From positions 4,898,001 to 4,962,000 of the forward strand of contig CP036296.1 of the NCBI GenBank assembly GCA_007751255.1: DNA of 64,000 nt, given 5' to 3'. A program made the translations under genes and the position numbers. Origin of the DNA: Engelhardtia mirabilis. GTDB taxonomy: Bacteria > Planctomycetota > UBA1135 > GCA-002686595. Below, one piece after another: positions 1 through 10,408 of the stretch. Within the stretch, counting starts at the first letter, position 1. Every line of letters starts with the position of its first letter. The notes under the pieces are model-generated. The model saw only the letters and a program-made list of their open reading frames with translations. It did no database searches and had not been told where the DNA came from.

Positions 1-1525
1 CGTCGAAGGTGTTCTCGTCGGGAATCGCGGGTCCGTCGAGGGTCAGTCGGACCACGCTGGCGTCGACCTGGCGCACGGCGGCGGTCACGGTCAGTCCGCC
101 CGAGGCGGTCCAGTTGGCGGTGTTCTCGGCCGTGGTCTCGTCCACATCCTCGTCGAAGGTCACGTCGACTGTCTTGCCGGTCGGGTCGAGCACACGGTTC
201 TGGACCACCGTCAGCACCTCCGGCAGCAGCACGTCGCCGTCGACGAAGCCGCTGAAGGGCACGGCGAAGGCCTCGCCGTCCACGTCGATCGGTCCGGACG
301 GGGTCAGGTCGAAGCTGAGCCCGTTGGTGGCGTCGTCGACCAGGGTGATGGTCAACGTCTTGGTCAGCAGGTCGTAGTCGAGGGTCTGCAACGAGAGGTC
401 GACACTGCCGCCGTCGACGTCGAGGGACCAGTTTGACGGGTCCTCGGCGCTTTCGGGCTCGAGGGCCTGGACCGTGGTCGCGATGACCTGGTCGCCGCCC
501 ACACCGCTGACGGTGCGCAGCTCCGGATCCACCGAGTAGGCGTTGGCAACGAGGCTGCCGGCCGAGATGGCCTGCACGCCCGTGGGGAACTCGTTGCCGT
601 GGGCGTCCACGAGGCCGTACAGACCGACCGAGTTCAGACCGGGGATGACGGGGACCGGGAAGGTCGCGCGGATCACCGACGGGCTGGGCTGGGAGATCGC
701 CGTGGCGAACAGGAACAGTCCGGTGGAGAAGTTCGTGGCCTGGGTCGAGAAGGCCGGATCCATGGCCTCCGAGAAGGTGAACTCGATCACCCGGCCGAAC
801 TCGTCCTGACCCAGGGCCTGGTTGGCCGAGACCAGCGTGGGCGGCACCACGTCGCCGGTCGCGAAGCCGAGCACCGGGGTGTTCCCGACCGGCGTGTCGG
901 CCACGGAGGTGACCCCGGTGACGCGCAGCGAGAACAGGGTGTGCACGTTGACGGTGCCGTCCGTGAGGATCGTCAGCTGCTGGTCGGTGGCGTTCCAACC
1001 CAGGGCCGAAGCGTTCATCGGGAAGGCACTCCCGTCGACCAACAGGGACCAGTTGGCGCCCACGGCCACCAGCTCGGGGGCCACGCGGGGGCCCGAGAAC
1101 TGGATCACCAGCCCGTCGTTGCCCAAGCCCACGCCTTGAACGGCGCTGGTGATCGTGTAGGTCGGCGACGAGGCGTCGGTCGTGGTAACCGCGCGCAGAT
1201 CGTCGTCGATGCCGCTGACCCCCACGATTCGCACTTGGTCGCTGGGCGTCACTCGCTCGTCCCATTCGACGGTGATCGAGCTACCGCTCACCACCGCCGA
1301 AGTCGGCACGGCTGTGCCGTCCGACTGGAAATTGCCGGGTGTGAGCTGCGGAGCGTCCCCTCCGAAGGCGAACACCGTGGTCATGCCGTCGGGATCGACG
1401 GTCAGGTCCTGGGTGATGCTCTCGACGGAGAGATTCGTTACCGATCCACCACCTACTCCGCACGAGGCGAGAGCAAGGGCAGCGGCGAACAGGGACGGGA
1501 CAAGGAGGTAGTTCCCCTTGAACAT
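1..1525 (-). CDS. Partial lipoprotein with repeated Ig-like domains
   Basis: The frame is open from an ATG at 1525 to the left edge, so the C-terminus is missing. The protein begins MFKGNYLLVPSLFAALALAS and then Cys21, a clear lipoprotein signal. The rest is beta-rich. Units with a pattern like FSEAMDPA..NF..., followed about 40 residues later by hydrophobic strands and a 'VDAHGNEF'-type turn, recur roughly every 110-120 residues. This resembles the bacterial Ig-like (Big_5/SwmB) repeats of surface proteins. No catalytic motif is visible. It is probably anchored to a membrane and faces the envelope or the outside. Its function is unknown and the fold assignment is by pattern only. Confidence 0.8.
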   Translation of the reverse strand, partial: MFKGNYLLVPSLFAAALALASCGVGGGSVTNLSVESITQDLTVDPDGMTTVFAFGGDAPQLTPGNFQSDGTAVPTSAVVSGSSITVEWDERVTPSDQVRIVGVSGIDDDLRAVTTTDASSPTYTITSAVQGVGLGNDGLVIQFSGPRVAPELVAVGANWSLLVDGSAFPMNASALGWNATDQQLTILTDGTVNVHTLFSLRVTGVTSVADTPVGNTPVLGFATGDVVPPTLVSANQALGQDEFGRVIEFTFSEAMDPAFSTQATNFSTGLFLFATAISQPSPSVIRATFPVPVIPGLNSVGLYGLVDAHGNEFPTGVQAISAGSLVANAYSVDPELRTVSGVGGDQVIATTVQALEPESAEDPSNWSLDVDGGSVDLSLQTLDYDLLTKTLTITLVDDATNGLSFDLTPSGPIDVDGEAFAVPFSGFVDGDVLLPEVLTVVQNRVLDPTGKTVDVTFDEDVDETTAENTANWTASGGLTVTAAVRQVDASVVRLTLDGPAIPDENTFD

Positions 1526-1728
1526 GCGCGCGTCCTCGGGTCTGGAAGCGGCTCCCACCTAGGGCGGGGTGCTGGGACTTGTGGGGGACGTCCGTGGGGA
1601 CGGACGCCAGGCGCGGGCCGGCCGCGCTCGACCCTTGGATCGGCCTTCGGGTGCCGAATCCTGAAGCGCAGTTTCCTAGGAACGGGGCAAGTCCACGCCG
1701 CACGGAGTCCCGGAGGAGTCGGGCCTGC

Positions 1729-3330
1729 TCAGAGGATCGGCGGACGCGCGGCATCCTCGAGCAACACCGCCGAGGGCCCGGACGGCCCAGTCGTCAGTGC
1801 GAGACCCTGGAGCACGAGCTCGAGTCCGGCCGCCGCGGGCGCGATCGAGAGGGGCACGACGAAGCGGTCGGGTCCAGCGGGCTGGGCCGGTACCAGGGCC
1901 CAGGGCTTGGAGAGGTCCAACTGCGACAGGCCCAGGACGCCGGGCACCGGCAGGGGCCTGACCGCCTGGGTCCCGATCAACAGCGCGGCGTCCACGCCGG
2001 ACGGAGCGGCCAGCCAGACTTCGGTCGCGCCGCCGCCGATGGCGGTGGACGTCAACTCGAGGGCACGCTCGCCGGTGTCGAGCAGCTCCACGGCCCCCAG
2101 GGACCCGAGCACGTTGGCGTGACCCTGCTTGCGCGCTGCGGCCAGCCGCGTGCCGTCCGCGGACAAGTCGATGGCGTAGACACTGCCGGCCAAGCTCTCG
2201 GCCAACACCGGTTGGGCTTGGTCGCGATCGAAGAGCACCACTTCGGGCTCGCCGAAGCCCAACCCCCACAGCCCGAAGGCCGCCCGTCTCCCGTCCGCGG
2301 TGACGCGCGCCTCGGAGACGAAGTTCTGGGGCCCGAAGGGTGGCCCCACCTGGGCCAGGTAGTTGATGCGCGTTGGGGTCACAGCCAAGTCCCAGGTCTC
2401 GAGCCGCACGGTGCGGCCGGTCAGGCCGTCCCACCAACCCAAGGCCAGGAAGCCCCCGTCCGCGGAGAGATCCACGGCCACGGGGTAGTCGGCGGCGCCG
2501 CCGGTGATGGTCGCCGTCGGCAGGTAGCCCTTGCCGTCCCGGGCGTCGACGAGGACCTCGAGCTTGGCGCCCGTCCCCACCACCACCGTGTTGCCGTCAC
2601 CCGACAGGGCGGCGGAGCGCGCCGCGGCGTCGTCGTGGCGATGGAAGATGACCTGGCCACCGGTGGTCTCGACCACCCACAGCTCCGTGCCGGCCAGGAC
2701 CAGGGCGCGCCCGTCGCCGGAGCTCAGCTCCAGGGCCCGCAGGGTGCCCCCGGCCAACTCGACCTCCCAGCGCAGAGCGCCCTGGGCGACGTCGAGGGCG
2801 GTCAGTCGCACCCGGAGCGGGGCATCCACGGACTGCGCCACCAGCGCCAGGTCCGCCCGCGTCGCCAGCCGATTGCCGCCGTTGCCCAGGCTCGCCAGGT
2901 CCACGGTCCACGCGGGACTCCAGGCCTGCTGCGCGGTGGGTGTGTAGCGGGCGACCCGCATGCGCTCGCCCCCCGTCTCGGTGATTCCGGCGGCTGCGAT
3001 GCAGCTCCCCGCGACCGCGTCCACCGCCAGGACGCCCTCGGCCCCCGCCCAGCTCACGCCGTCCTCGCTGAGCTCGGCCCCACTCGGTTCCGACTGGGCA
3101 CCGAGCAGGCTCAGGCGCGGTTGGCCGTGGGCCAGGCCGGCGGCCACCAGGTTCCCAGCGGCCAGGAAGGTGACATCCCGCGCGATGGCCGGGGCCTGGG
3201 CGTCGGTCGCGTGCTCCCAGCGGGGGCCCTTGGTGAAGGGCGCCACGGGGGTCTGGGCCGCCAGGGGCAGGGCCAGGGCCGCCAGGGCGACCACGACCCG
3301 GGGGCCGAGAGTTGGAGGGGTCAGGTGCAT
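1729..3330 (-). CDS. Secreted beta-propeller-like protein
   Basis: 533 residues from ATG 3330. The N-terminus has a signal peptide with a hydrophobic stretch ending ALPLAAQT. The body is a series of beta-rich repeats with phrases such as 'LSADGGFLALGWWDG', 'LSGDGNTVVVGTGAK' and 'LSADGTRLAAARKQG', the S-x-D-G-x-x-hydrophobic pattern of WD40 or YVTN-type propellers. About the last 70 residues form a separate domain ending in a hydrophobic strand. I see no catalytic residues. It probably works outside the cytoplasm as a binding or structural protein. The neighbour on the left is also exported, but about 200 bp separates them, so co-transcription is uncertain. Confidence 0.8.
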   Translation of the reverse strand: MHLTPPTLGPRVVVALAALALPLAAQTPVAPFTKGPRWEHATDAQAPAIARDVTFLAAGNLVAAGLAHGQPRLSLLGAQSEPSGAELSEDGVSWAGAEGVLAVDAVAGSCIAAAGITETGGERMRVARYTPTAQQAWSPAWTVDLASLGNGGNRLATRADLALVAQSVDAPLRVRLTALDVAQGALRWEVELAGGTLRALELSSGDGRALVLAGTELWVVETTGGQVIFHRHDDAAARSAALSGDGNTVVVGTGAKLEVLVDARDGKGYLPTATITGGAADYPVAVDLSADGGFLALGWWDGLTGRTVRLETWDLAVTPTRINYLAQVGPPFGPQNFVSEARVTADGRRAAFGLWGLGFGEPEVVLFDRDQAQPVLAESLAGSVYAIDLSADGTRLAAARKQGHANVLGSLGAVELLDTGERALELTSTAIGGGATEVWLAAPSGVDAALLIGTQAVRPLPVPGVLGLSQLDLSKPWALVPAQPAGPDRFVVPLSIAPAAAGLELVLQGLALTTGPSGPSAVLLEDAARPPIL

Positions 3331-3463
3331 CGAAGGCCTTTCGATGAAACCTATCCCGACGGGCGGCCTCCGGTCGGAGGGTCGCCGCGCGCCCTTGGAG
3401 CGGCAAGGGGCCTCAATTACATTGTCTCGCCCTCACGACCGTCCGCGCCCCTCCCGAGCCCCC

Positions 3464-4561
3464 ATGCAACAGACCGCAATCCACGACCGTCACGTCGCCC
3501 TCGGCGCGCGGATGACCGACTTCGGCGGTTGGCGCATGCCCTTGCAGTACGGGCCGATCCTCGAAGAGGTCAAGACCGTGCGCTCGACCGGCGGGCTGTT
3601 CGACCTGGGGCACATGGGCCGCGTGCGGGTCGAAGGCCCCCAAGCGGTCGAGTTCCTGGACCGGGTCTGCACCGCGCGCGTCGAGCGCATCCCCGAGGGC
3701 TCGATCCGCTACTCGCTGTTCTGCACCGAGTCCGGCGATCCCCTCGACGACCTGTTGGTCTACCGCGACACGGACCACGTGTACCTGGTGGTCAACGCCT
3801 CGAACACCGCCACCGACCTGGCCTGGATGCGCCAGCACCTGGAGGGCTTCGACGCGCAGATCATCGACGAGACCCCGACGACCGAGATGCTCGCGCTCCA
3901 GGGCCAGATCTCCCAGGAGGTGCTGCAGCCCCTGGTCGAGGACTGCGACCTGGCTTCGATCGGCTACTACAAATTCGGCTACGGCACGGTGCTCGGCCAG
4001 GAGCACACGCGCATCAGCCGCACCGGCTACACGGGCGAGGACGGCTTCGAGCTATACCTGCCGCCGGAGCTGGCGCCGACCGTCTGGGATCGACTGTTGG
4101 AGCAGGGCGCGGAGCGCGGCCTGGCGCCGATCGGTCTCGGCGCGCGCGACACCCTGCGACTCGAGGCGGGCATGGCCCTCTACGGCCACGAGATCGCCGA
4201 GGGCCTCAACCCCATCGAAGCCGGCCTCTCCTTCGGTGTTTCGCTCCACAAGTCGAAGTCCGGCACCCTCGGCTTCGACGCGCTGACCGCGATCAAGGCC
4301 GCGCCCACGCGGCGCCTGGTGGGCATCACCACCGACGGCCCGCGGGTTCCCCGTCAGGGCTACAAGCTCTTCGACGGCGACGACGAGATCGGCTTCGTCT
4401 GCTCCGGCGGCGTCTCGCCGACGATCGACTCGAACATCGGTTCGGCCTACGTGGCACTCGGCCACGACGAGGTCGGCCGGACCCTGGACCTCGACGTGCG
4501 CGGCAAGCGCCAGGCCTGCCGCGTGCAGGAGCTGCCGTTCTTCTCGCGCACGCGCAAGTAG
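3464..4561 (+). CDS. gcvT: Glycine cleavage system T protein (aminomethyltransferase)
   Basis: 365 residues, the usual length for GcvT. The product takes the aminomethyl group from lipoyl-GcvH, releases ammonia and passes the one-carbon unit to tetrahydrofolate. The N-terminus reads MQQTAIHDRHVALGARMTDF followed by GGWRMPLQYG. The family signatures 'FDLGHMGRVRV', 'RTGYTGEDGFELY' (folate-domain region) and 'GLGARDTLRLEAGMALYGHE' are all present in order. The open frame extends further upstream, but ATG 3464 is the first start that gives the family N-terminus. gcvH follows 38 bp later on the same strand and the lipoate-ligase-like gene after that. The P protein is not in this window. Confidence 0.96.
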   Translation: MQQTAIHDRHVALGARMTDFGGWRMPLQYGPILEEVKTVRSTGGLFDLGHMGRVRVEGPQAVEFLDRVCTARVERIPEGSIRYSLFCTESGDPLDDLLVYRDTDHVYLVVNASNTATDLAWMRQHLEGFDAQIIDETPTTEMLALQGQISQEVLQPLVEDCDLASIGYYKFGYGTVLGQEHTRISRTGYTGEDGFELYLPPELAPTVWDRLLEQGAERGLAPIGLGARDTLRLEAGMALYGHEIAEGLNPIEAGLSFGVSLHKSKSGTLGFDALTAIKAAPTRRLVGITTDGPRVPRQGYKLFDGDDEIGFVCSGGVSPTIDSNIGSAYVALGHDEVGRTLDLDVRGKRQACRVQELPFFSRTRK

Positions 4562-4599
4562 ACCTGCGCGCGCCCCTCACCCCCTACCCACCCCCATCG

Positions 4600-4995
4600 A
4601 TGCGCCCCGACGACCGTCAGTACACCAAGTCCCACGAGTGGGTGAAGAAGGACGGCGACACCGTCCTGATCGGCATCACCGACCACGCCGTCAACGAGCT
4701 CTGCAGCGGCAACGAGGGTGACCTCGTCTACTGCGACCTGCCCGCCGTCGGGCGCGCGGTCGACGCCGGCGAGACCTTCGGCGAGATCGAGTCGGTCAAG
4801 GCCGTCGCCGACCTCAACGCACCGGTATCGGGCGAGATCGTCGCCACCAACCCGGAGATCGAGGACCACCTCGAGATCCTCTCCACCGACCCGTGGGAGA
4901 AGGGCTGGATGGTCCGCCTCAAGCCCCGCACCAAGTCCCTGGACGGCGAGCTGATGTCGGCCGCCGAGTACGAGAGCCACGTCGCAGAACACTGA
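4600..4995 (+). CDS. gcvH: Glycine cleavage system H protein
   Basis: 131 residues, typical for GcvH. It is the lipoylated shuttle that carries the aminomethyl intermediate between the P, T and L proteins. The start region 'YTKSHEWV' and the lipoylation motif 'GEIESVKAVADLNAPVSGEI' are textbook. The lipoyl lysine is Lys67. The C-terminal 'PWEKGWMVRLKP' is also conserved. ATG 4600 gives the normal N-terminus. The gene lies 38 bp downstream of gcvT, and the stop codon (4993-4995) is embedded in the open frame of the lipoate-ligase-like gene, which suggests coupled translation. Confidence 0.97.
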   Translation: MRPDDRQYTKSHEWVKKDGDTVLIGITDHAVNELCSGNEGDLVYCDLPAVGRAVDAGETFGEIESVKAVADLNAPVSGEIVATNPEIEDHLEILSTDPWEKGWMVRLKPRTKSLDGELMSAAEYESHVAEH

Positions 4996-5044
4996 GACCG
5001 ACTGGCGCCTGCTCGAGACCTTCGAGCGGGACGCCCTGTGGAAC

Positions 5045-5749
5045 ATGGCCGCCGACGCAGCCCTGCTGGTCGGCGGCTGTCGTGTTCCCACCCTGCGGCT
5101 CTACACCTGGGAGCCGTGTGCCCTGTCCCTGGGCTACTTCCAGCGCGTCGAGGACGTGCCGGAGGCGGTCGCGCGCCGGGGCGACCCCCGCCGACCGTTG
5201 ATCCGCCGACGCACCGGAGGCGGTGCGATCCACCACGCCAGCGAGCTGACCTTCTCGATCGCCGCCGACGCGGACCATCCGCTCTACACAGGCCCGATCG
5301 CCGAGAGCTACCAGCGGGTGCACCGCATCGTCGCGACCGCCCTGGCGCAGTTCGGCGTGAGTGCCCAGCCGCGCGGCGAACGCGAGCTGGTGTCGGACGT
5401 GGCCGGCACCGGCATGTGTTTCCACGCCTCCCATCCCCTCGACCTGGTCTGGGAGACGCCCGAAGGCTGGGCCAAGGGCGTGGGCTCTGCCCAGCGCCGC
5501 AGCGAGGGGCGCGTGCTGCACCACGGCTCGATCAAGCTCGGGCCGGATCCCCTCGAGCCGCACGTGGCGACCGTGGCGCACGGCGGCGGGCAGGTCGAGG
5601 CTCGCGAGTTGGGAGCGGCGCTGATCGGAGCCCTGGCTGCGGCGAGCGGCGTCACGCCCATGCCCGGCGAGCTGACCGCCGCGGAGCTCGCTCAGCTCGA
5701 ACGCGAGGCGCGCGCCTTCGCCCACCCGGCCTTCACCGGCCGTCGATAG
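5045..5749 (+). CDS. Lipoate-protein ligase A-like protein
   Basis: Member of the BPL/LplA/LipB fold, likely attaching lipoate (or octanoate) to GcvH encoded just upstream. Visible signatures are 'RRRTGGGAIHH' (substrate-binding loop), the conserved lysine in 'WAKGVGSAQRRSEG' and 'HHGSIKLG'. ATG 5045 gives 234 residues, but in-frame codons further upstream encode W-R-L-L-E-T-F...L-W-N-M-A, the usual family N-terminus. The frame is open back to a TGA inside gcvH and contains no ATG, GTG or TTG there. The real start may therefore be non-canonical, between about 4960 and 5036. Whether it is a ligase, an octanoyl transferase or an amidotransferase cannot be settled from sequence. Confidence 0.85.
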   Translation: MAADAALLVGGCRVPTLRLYTWEPCALSLGYFQRVEDVPEAVARRGDPRRPLIRRRTGGGAIHHASELTFSIAADADHPLYTGPIAESYQRVHRIVATALAQFGVSAQPRGERELVSDVAGTGMCFHASHPLDLVWETPEGWAKGVGSAQRRSEGRVLHHGSIKLGPDPLEPHVATVAHGGGQVEARELGAALIGALAAASGVTPMPGELTAAELAQLEREARAFAHPAFTGRR

Positions 5750-5989
5750 CCCGCAGCGCCTTCTCACCTCGCGATTCACACCAGCGAGCGAAAGGGGGGC
5801 TCTGGGCGACCGCTGGCCTGCGAAGTCGACATCGATCCCCCGCCCCCCCACGGCTTCGGAACGCGACAGATGACGCAGCCACCATGGGGCCGCAACCGAG
5901 CGTCGGGGTCGGAGCTGTCGAACCAGCCGAGCCCGAACGCCCTGCCGCATGCAGAAGTCGTTCGAGCTCGCGCGGACTCCGACTCGGGC

Positions 5990-6892
5990 CTACAGGTCGT
6001 AGAACTGAATCTTCAGCTTGCCGACCTCTTCGAGCACGCCGACCTTCTCGTTGAACTCACCGCAGCCGGCGATCACCTGCACCAAGTCACCCACTGAGGA
6101 CATCTCGAGCCTCGCGATGTAAGAACCCGCGGGAGCCAGGACCCGGAAGACCGAAGTGGAGTTCGACTTGGTGTCGCCCGAGTACACGAATGCCGAGCGA
6201 GAAGCGGGCTGACCGGTGGGGAAGGTCGCCAATACGTCACCCGCATCAACCACGCAGTTGGCGTTGAGGTCGTGGTAGATGGCGAAGGTCAGGTCGGTCT
6301 TGCCTTGAATGTTCAGGCCATTGCGACCGATCGAGAACCCGTCGAACGGAATCAGCAACTGCGAGTTGGCGGTGTGAGTGTTGAAGGGTACGTCGATGCG
6401 GGCGGGCGCTTGGCCAGTGGCCGCGTTGCCGATGGTCAGGTCCGCGTCAGCGGTGATGAAGCCGAATGCATTGCCCTGGATCGTCGTCTCGATGGTGGCT
6501 CGCAGCTCGGTCAACGTCTCGAAGCGCAGCTCGAGCTCACTGGAAGAACCGTCCGCAAATGCCCGGAGGGGAGGGCTCTGCAAGGGAGTCACAGAACCCT
6601 TGGCCAACTGAGTACACGCGCCCTCTCCGGGCGCCGTGTACACCTTGGAAATCGACGCCGCATTCGACGATCCACCGTCGAAGTCCAGCAGGTTGCCGAA
6701 GTTGACGTCGGAGTTCACGGCGAAGGTGAAGTCAGTGAACTGAGCAACACCGGCGGCCTGCACGGTGCTCCGGACTTCGCCTTGAAGTCCGACGGCGCAG
6801 GCGGGATAGCGGTTCTGAGCCGATGCGACGGCATGGGTTGACGCGAGAATCGCTGCGGAAATGAGTAGACGGTGGCAAATCGGTCGAGTCAC
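5990..6892 (-). CDS. Secreted protein of unknown function
   Basis: 300 residues from a GTG start at 6892, preceded by an AGAGG-like site. The signal peptide is 'ICHRLLISAAILASTHAVAS' with likely cleavage before Gln-Asn. The mature part is beta-rich, with conserved-looking cysteines and a segment 'FAIYHDLNANCVVDAGDVLA' that resembles a dockerin/EF-hand-like Asp-rich loop (D-x-N-x-N...D-x-G-D). The C-terminus ends in 'KIQFYDL'. By eye, base composition is less GC-rich than in the neighbours, and codon choice is more relaxed. I do not recognise the family. Confidence 0.7.
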   Translation of the reverse strand: MTRPICHRLLISAAILASTHAVASAQNRYPACAVGLQGEVRSTVQAAGVAQFTDFTFAVNSDVNFGNLLDFDGGSSNAASISKVYTAPGEGACTQLAKGSVTPLQSPPLRAFADGSSSELELRFETLTELRATIETTIQGNAFGFITADADLTIGNAATGQAPARIDVPFNTHTANSQLLIPFDGFSIGRNGLNIQGKTDLTFAIYHDLNANCVVDAGDVLATFPTGQPASRSAFVYSGDTKSNSTSVFRVLAPAGSYIARLEMSSVGDLVQVIAGCGEFNEKVGVLEEVGKLKIQFYDL

Positions 6893-7152
6893 GTGGAGAA
6901 ACCTCTGATTCAGTTGATGTTCGGCGAGAACGAGACAGCTCGTCCATCCCGCTGAGCCATTGGCGTCGGGTTCACGGCCAGAGTTTCAACTGAAGTTCGA
7001 TCGTGAGGGGCCGCCCGCGATGACACCTCCCCGCGCAGTCCGTCGGCTTCACCTGTCGCCAGTCGGCGTCGCCGTGCCGAGCACTTCTCGCCTCCCCCGC
7101 TCGACAACACCATCCACCTGCGAGCCTCCGACGCCAGCCGCAAGGACCACGG

Positions 7153-8613
7153 TCACTCGTCGAGGTAGCCGAGCTTGCGGAGAATCGCCTCCTGACTCGG
7201 CGTCAGGCTGACGCTCTCCTCGGGCGGGCGCGCGGACTGCTCCAGCCAGGGCTTCAGGAGGCTCAGGGCCCGGGGCGTGGCCTCGCCCACGCTCGACAGC
7301 TCTTCGGGATCGGCCAAGAGATCGAAGCGATCGGAGCCCACCACTCGGGTCGTCTCCGCGCGTGTGCCGCGACCCTGCTGACGCCAGACGATCGACTTCT
7401 CGAGTTCGCCCGGCGCCGCGCGCCTGACGCCCATGTGCGGCGCGCTGTGGTTGGTGCGCAGGATCAGCTCACGTCGCTCCGGGTGTGCCCCGGCGTCGGC
7501 GAAGCTGGGCCCCAGGGCGATGCCGTCCAGGGGCGGGTTCATGCCCGTCTCCAGCCCCAGCCAATCGACCAGGCTGGGCACCACATCCACCGTCGAGACG
7601 AAGCCGTCGAAGACCACCCCGGACATGCCCCGGTCCGCCGGCGGCTTGACGATCAGGGGCACGTGAATCATCTCCTCGAAGAGATCGCTGTTGTGGCCCC
7701 AGACCCCGTGCTGCCAGAAGGCCTCGCCGTGGTCGGAGGTCACCACGATCCAGGCCTCGTCGTAGAGCCCCGCCGCGCGCAGGGAGTCGAAGATGCGACC
7801 GAGCTGGCTGTCGGCGTAGCGCAGGGTGGCGTCGTACAGGTCGCGGGCCGCCTGGCGGTCAGTGTCGTCGATGGCGAGCGTACCGCCGTTGCTGGCGATC
7901 AGCGGCTCCACGTCGCCGCCGGCGAAGGGCCCCGCGTAGCTCGGGTCGACGAACAGCGCGCGCACCTCGGGCGGCGGATCGTAGGGCGTGTGCGGCTCGA
8001 GCAGGTGCAGATAGAAGAACGCCGGTGCGTCGACGCCTGCGCCGCTCTGGAGCCAATCGCCCATGATGTCCACGAACTCCGCCGCCCGCGGCAGGTGCAT
8101 CTCGTGGCCGTCGAAGGAGAGGTCGGCCGGGAAGCGCTCCGAGGGCGTGAAGACCTCGATCACCTGGTCGAAGCCCTGGGTCACGTTGAAGGCGCTGGAC
8201 CCGTTGAAGTTGGCGATCGCGGCGAGGGTGTCGTAGCCCCGCCGCGCCAGCATCTCGGCCAGGGTCACCTCGAGCTCGGGCAGCACGACCTTCTTCTGCA
8301 CCAGGCCGTGCCGGTGCGGCAGGCGACCGGTGAGGATCGAGGGGATCCCGGCCAGGGTGTAGGGCGCCGGCGAGAAGGCCTGGGTGCAGGTGACGCCCTC
8401 GGCGGCCAGGGCGTCCAGCACCGGCGTGGTGTCGCGTTCGTTGCCCAGGTGCCCCACGTGGCTGGCCGAGAGGGCGTCGAGCACGATCAACACCACCGGC
8501 GGTCCTCCGAGCGGCGCGGGTGCGGCGCCCGAGCCTCCGCAGGCCACGAGGGCCAGGCCGATCATCGGCGCCCAGGTGCAGCGGCCCGGTCGGATGGCAG
8601 GAGACGTCGGCAT
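7153..8613 (-). CDS. Sulfatase-fold lipoprotein (alkaline phosphatase superfamily)
   Basis: 486 residues from ATG 8613, with a lipoprotein signal ending LALVA-Cys25. Metal-site motifs of the sulfatase/phosphoglycerol-transferase fold are present: 'VVLIVLDALSASHVG' near the N-terminus, and 'VVTSDHGEAFWQHGVWGH' in the C-terminal half. The nucleophile position lies in 'SPAPYTLAGIPSILTG'. It has no Cys/Ser-x-Pro-x-Arg motif for formylglycine, so a Thr (or Ser) nucleophile, as in phospho-transfer members, is more likely than true sulfatase activity. It ends in 'KLGYLDE'. A related gene is transcribed divergently only 24 bp away. Substrate unknown. Confidence 0.85.
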   Translation of the reverse strand: MPTSPAIRPGRCTWAPMIGLALVACGGSGAAPAPLGGPPVVLIVLDALSASHVGHLGNERDTTPVLDALAAEGVTCTQAFSPAPYTLAGIPSILTGRLPHRHGLVQKKVVLPELEVTLAEMLARRGYDTLAAIANFNGSSAFNVTQGFDQVIEVFTPSERFPADLSFDGHEMHLPRAAEFVDIMGDWLQSGAGVDAPAFFYLHLLEPHTPYDPPPEVRALFVDPSYAGPFAGGDVEPLIASNGGTLAIDDTDRQAARDLYDATLRYADSQLGRIFDSLRAAGLYDEAWIVVTSDHGEAFWQHGVWGHNSDLFEEMIHVPLIVKPPADRGMSGVVFDGFVSTVDVVPSLVDWLGLETGMNPPLDGIALGPSFADAGAHPERRELILRTNHSAPHMGVRRAAPGELEKSIVWRQQGRGTRAETTRVVGSDRFDLLADPEELSSVGEATPRALSLLKPWLEQSARPPEESVSLTPSQEAILRKLGYLDE

Positions 8614-8637
8614 GGGAGCCGACTATAAGTGGGCCCG

Positions 8638-10179
<1,542 letters not shown>

Positions 10180-10220
10180 TGGCCGCGGGGCTGGCCGTCG
10201 ATGCCAGCCCTCCAATGCAG

Positions 10221-10257
10221 AACGGCGCCCCCGGCCGCGAGGGCCAGGGACGCCGTT
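10221..10257. terminator. Hairpin between a sulfatase-fold gene and tRNA-Gln
   Basis: The arms AACGGCG and CGCCGTT, with inner CCC/GGG and GGCC/GGCC pairs, form a strong stem about 40 bp after the stop at 10179 and just past the 3' end of the minus-strand tRNA. It could end transcription from both sides. There is no long T-tract. Confidence 0.6.
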
Positions 10258-10263
10258 TGGAGG

Positions 10264-10338
10264 TGGTTACCCCGCCAGGACTCGAACCTGGAATGACTGG
10301 ACCAAAACCAGTTGTGTTGCCAATTACACCACGGGGTA
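10264..10338 (-). tRNA. tRNA-Gln (anticodon TTG), CCA encoded
   Basis: Read on the minus strand, the acceptor arms TACCCCG and CGGGGTA pair perfectly over 7 bp. The D-arm region 'GTGTAATTGGCAACAC', the anticodon arm ACTGG-TTTTGGT-CCAGT and the T-arm with GGTTCGAGTCC follow. Loop positions 34-36 are TTG, so it reads CAA (and CAG by wobble). The discriminator A is followed by an encoded CCA at 10266-10264. cinA lies upstream on the same strand. Confidence 0.95.
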
Positions 10339-10408
10339 TCGCGGGCGGAGACTATAGCGACGGCGCGGCGCGACGGTCAATCGCCGAGAACCTGCGAGCG
10401 ACGAGAGT

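Noticed and set aside
599-2122. Plus-strand open frame of about 500 codons crossing two genes
   Set aside because: It spans the starts of the minus-strand lipoprotein gene and the end of the propeller gene. Composition is Arg/Gly-rich as expected for a shadow in GC-rich DNA.
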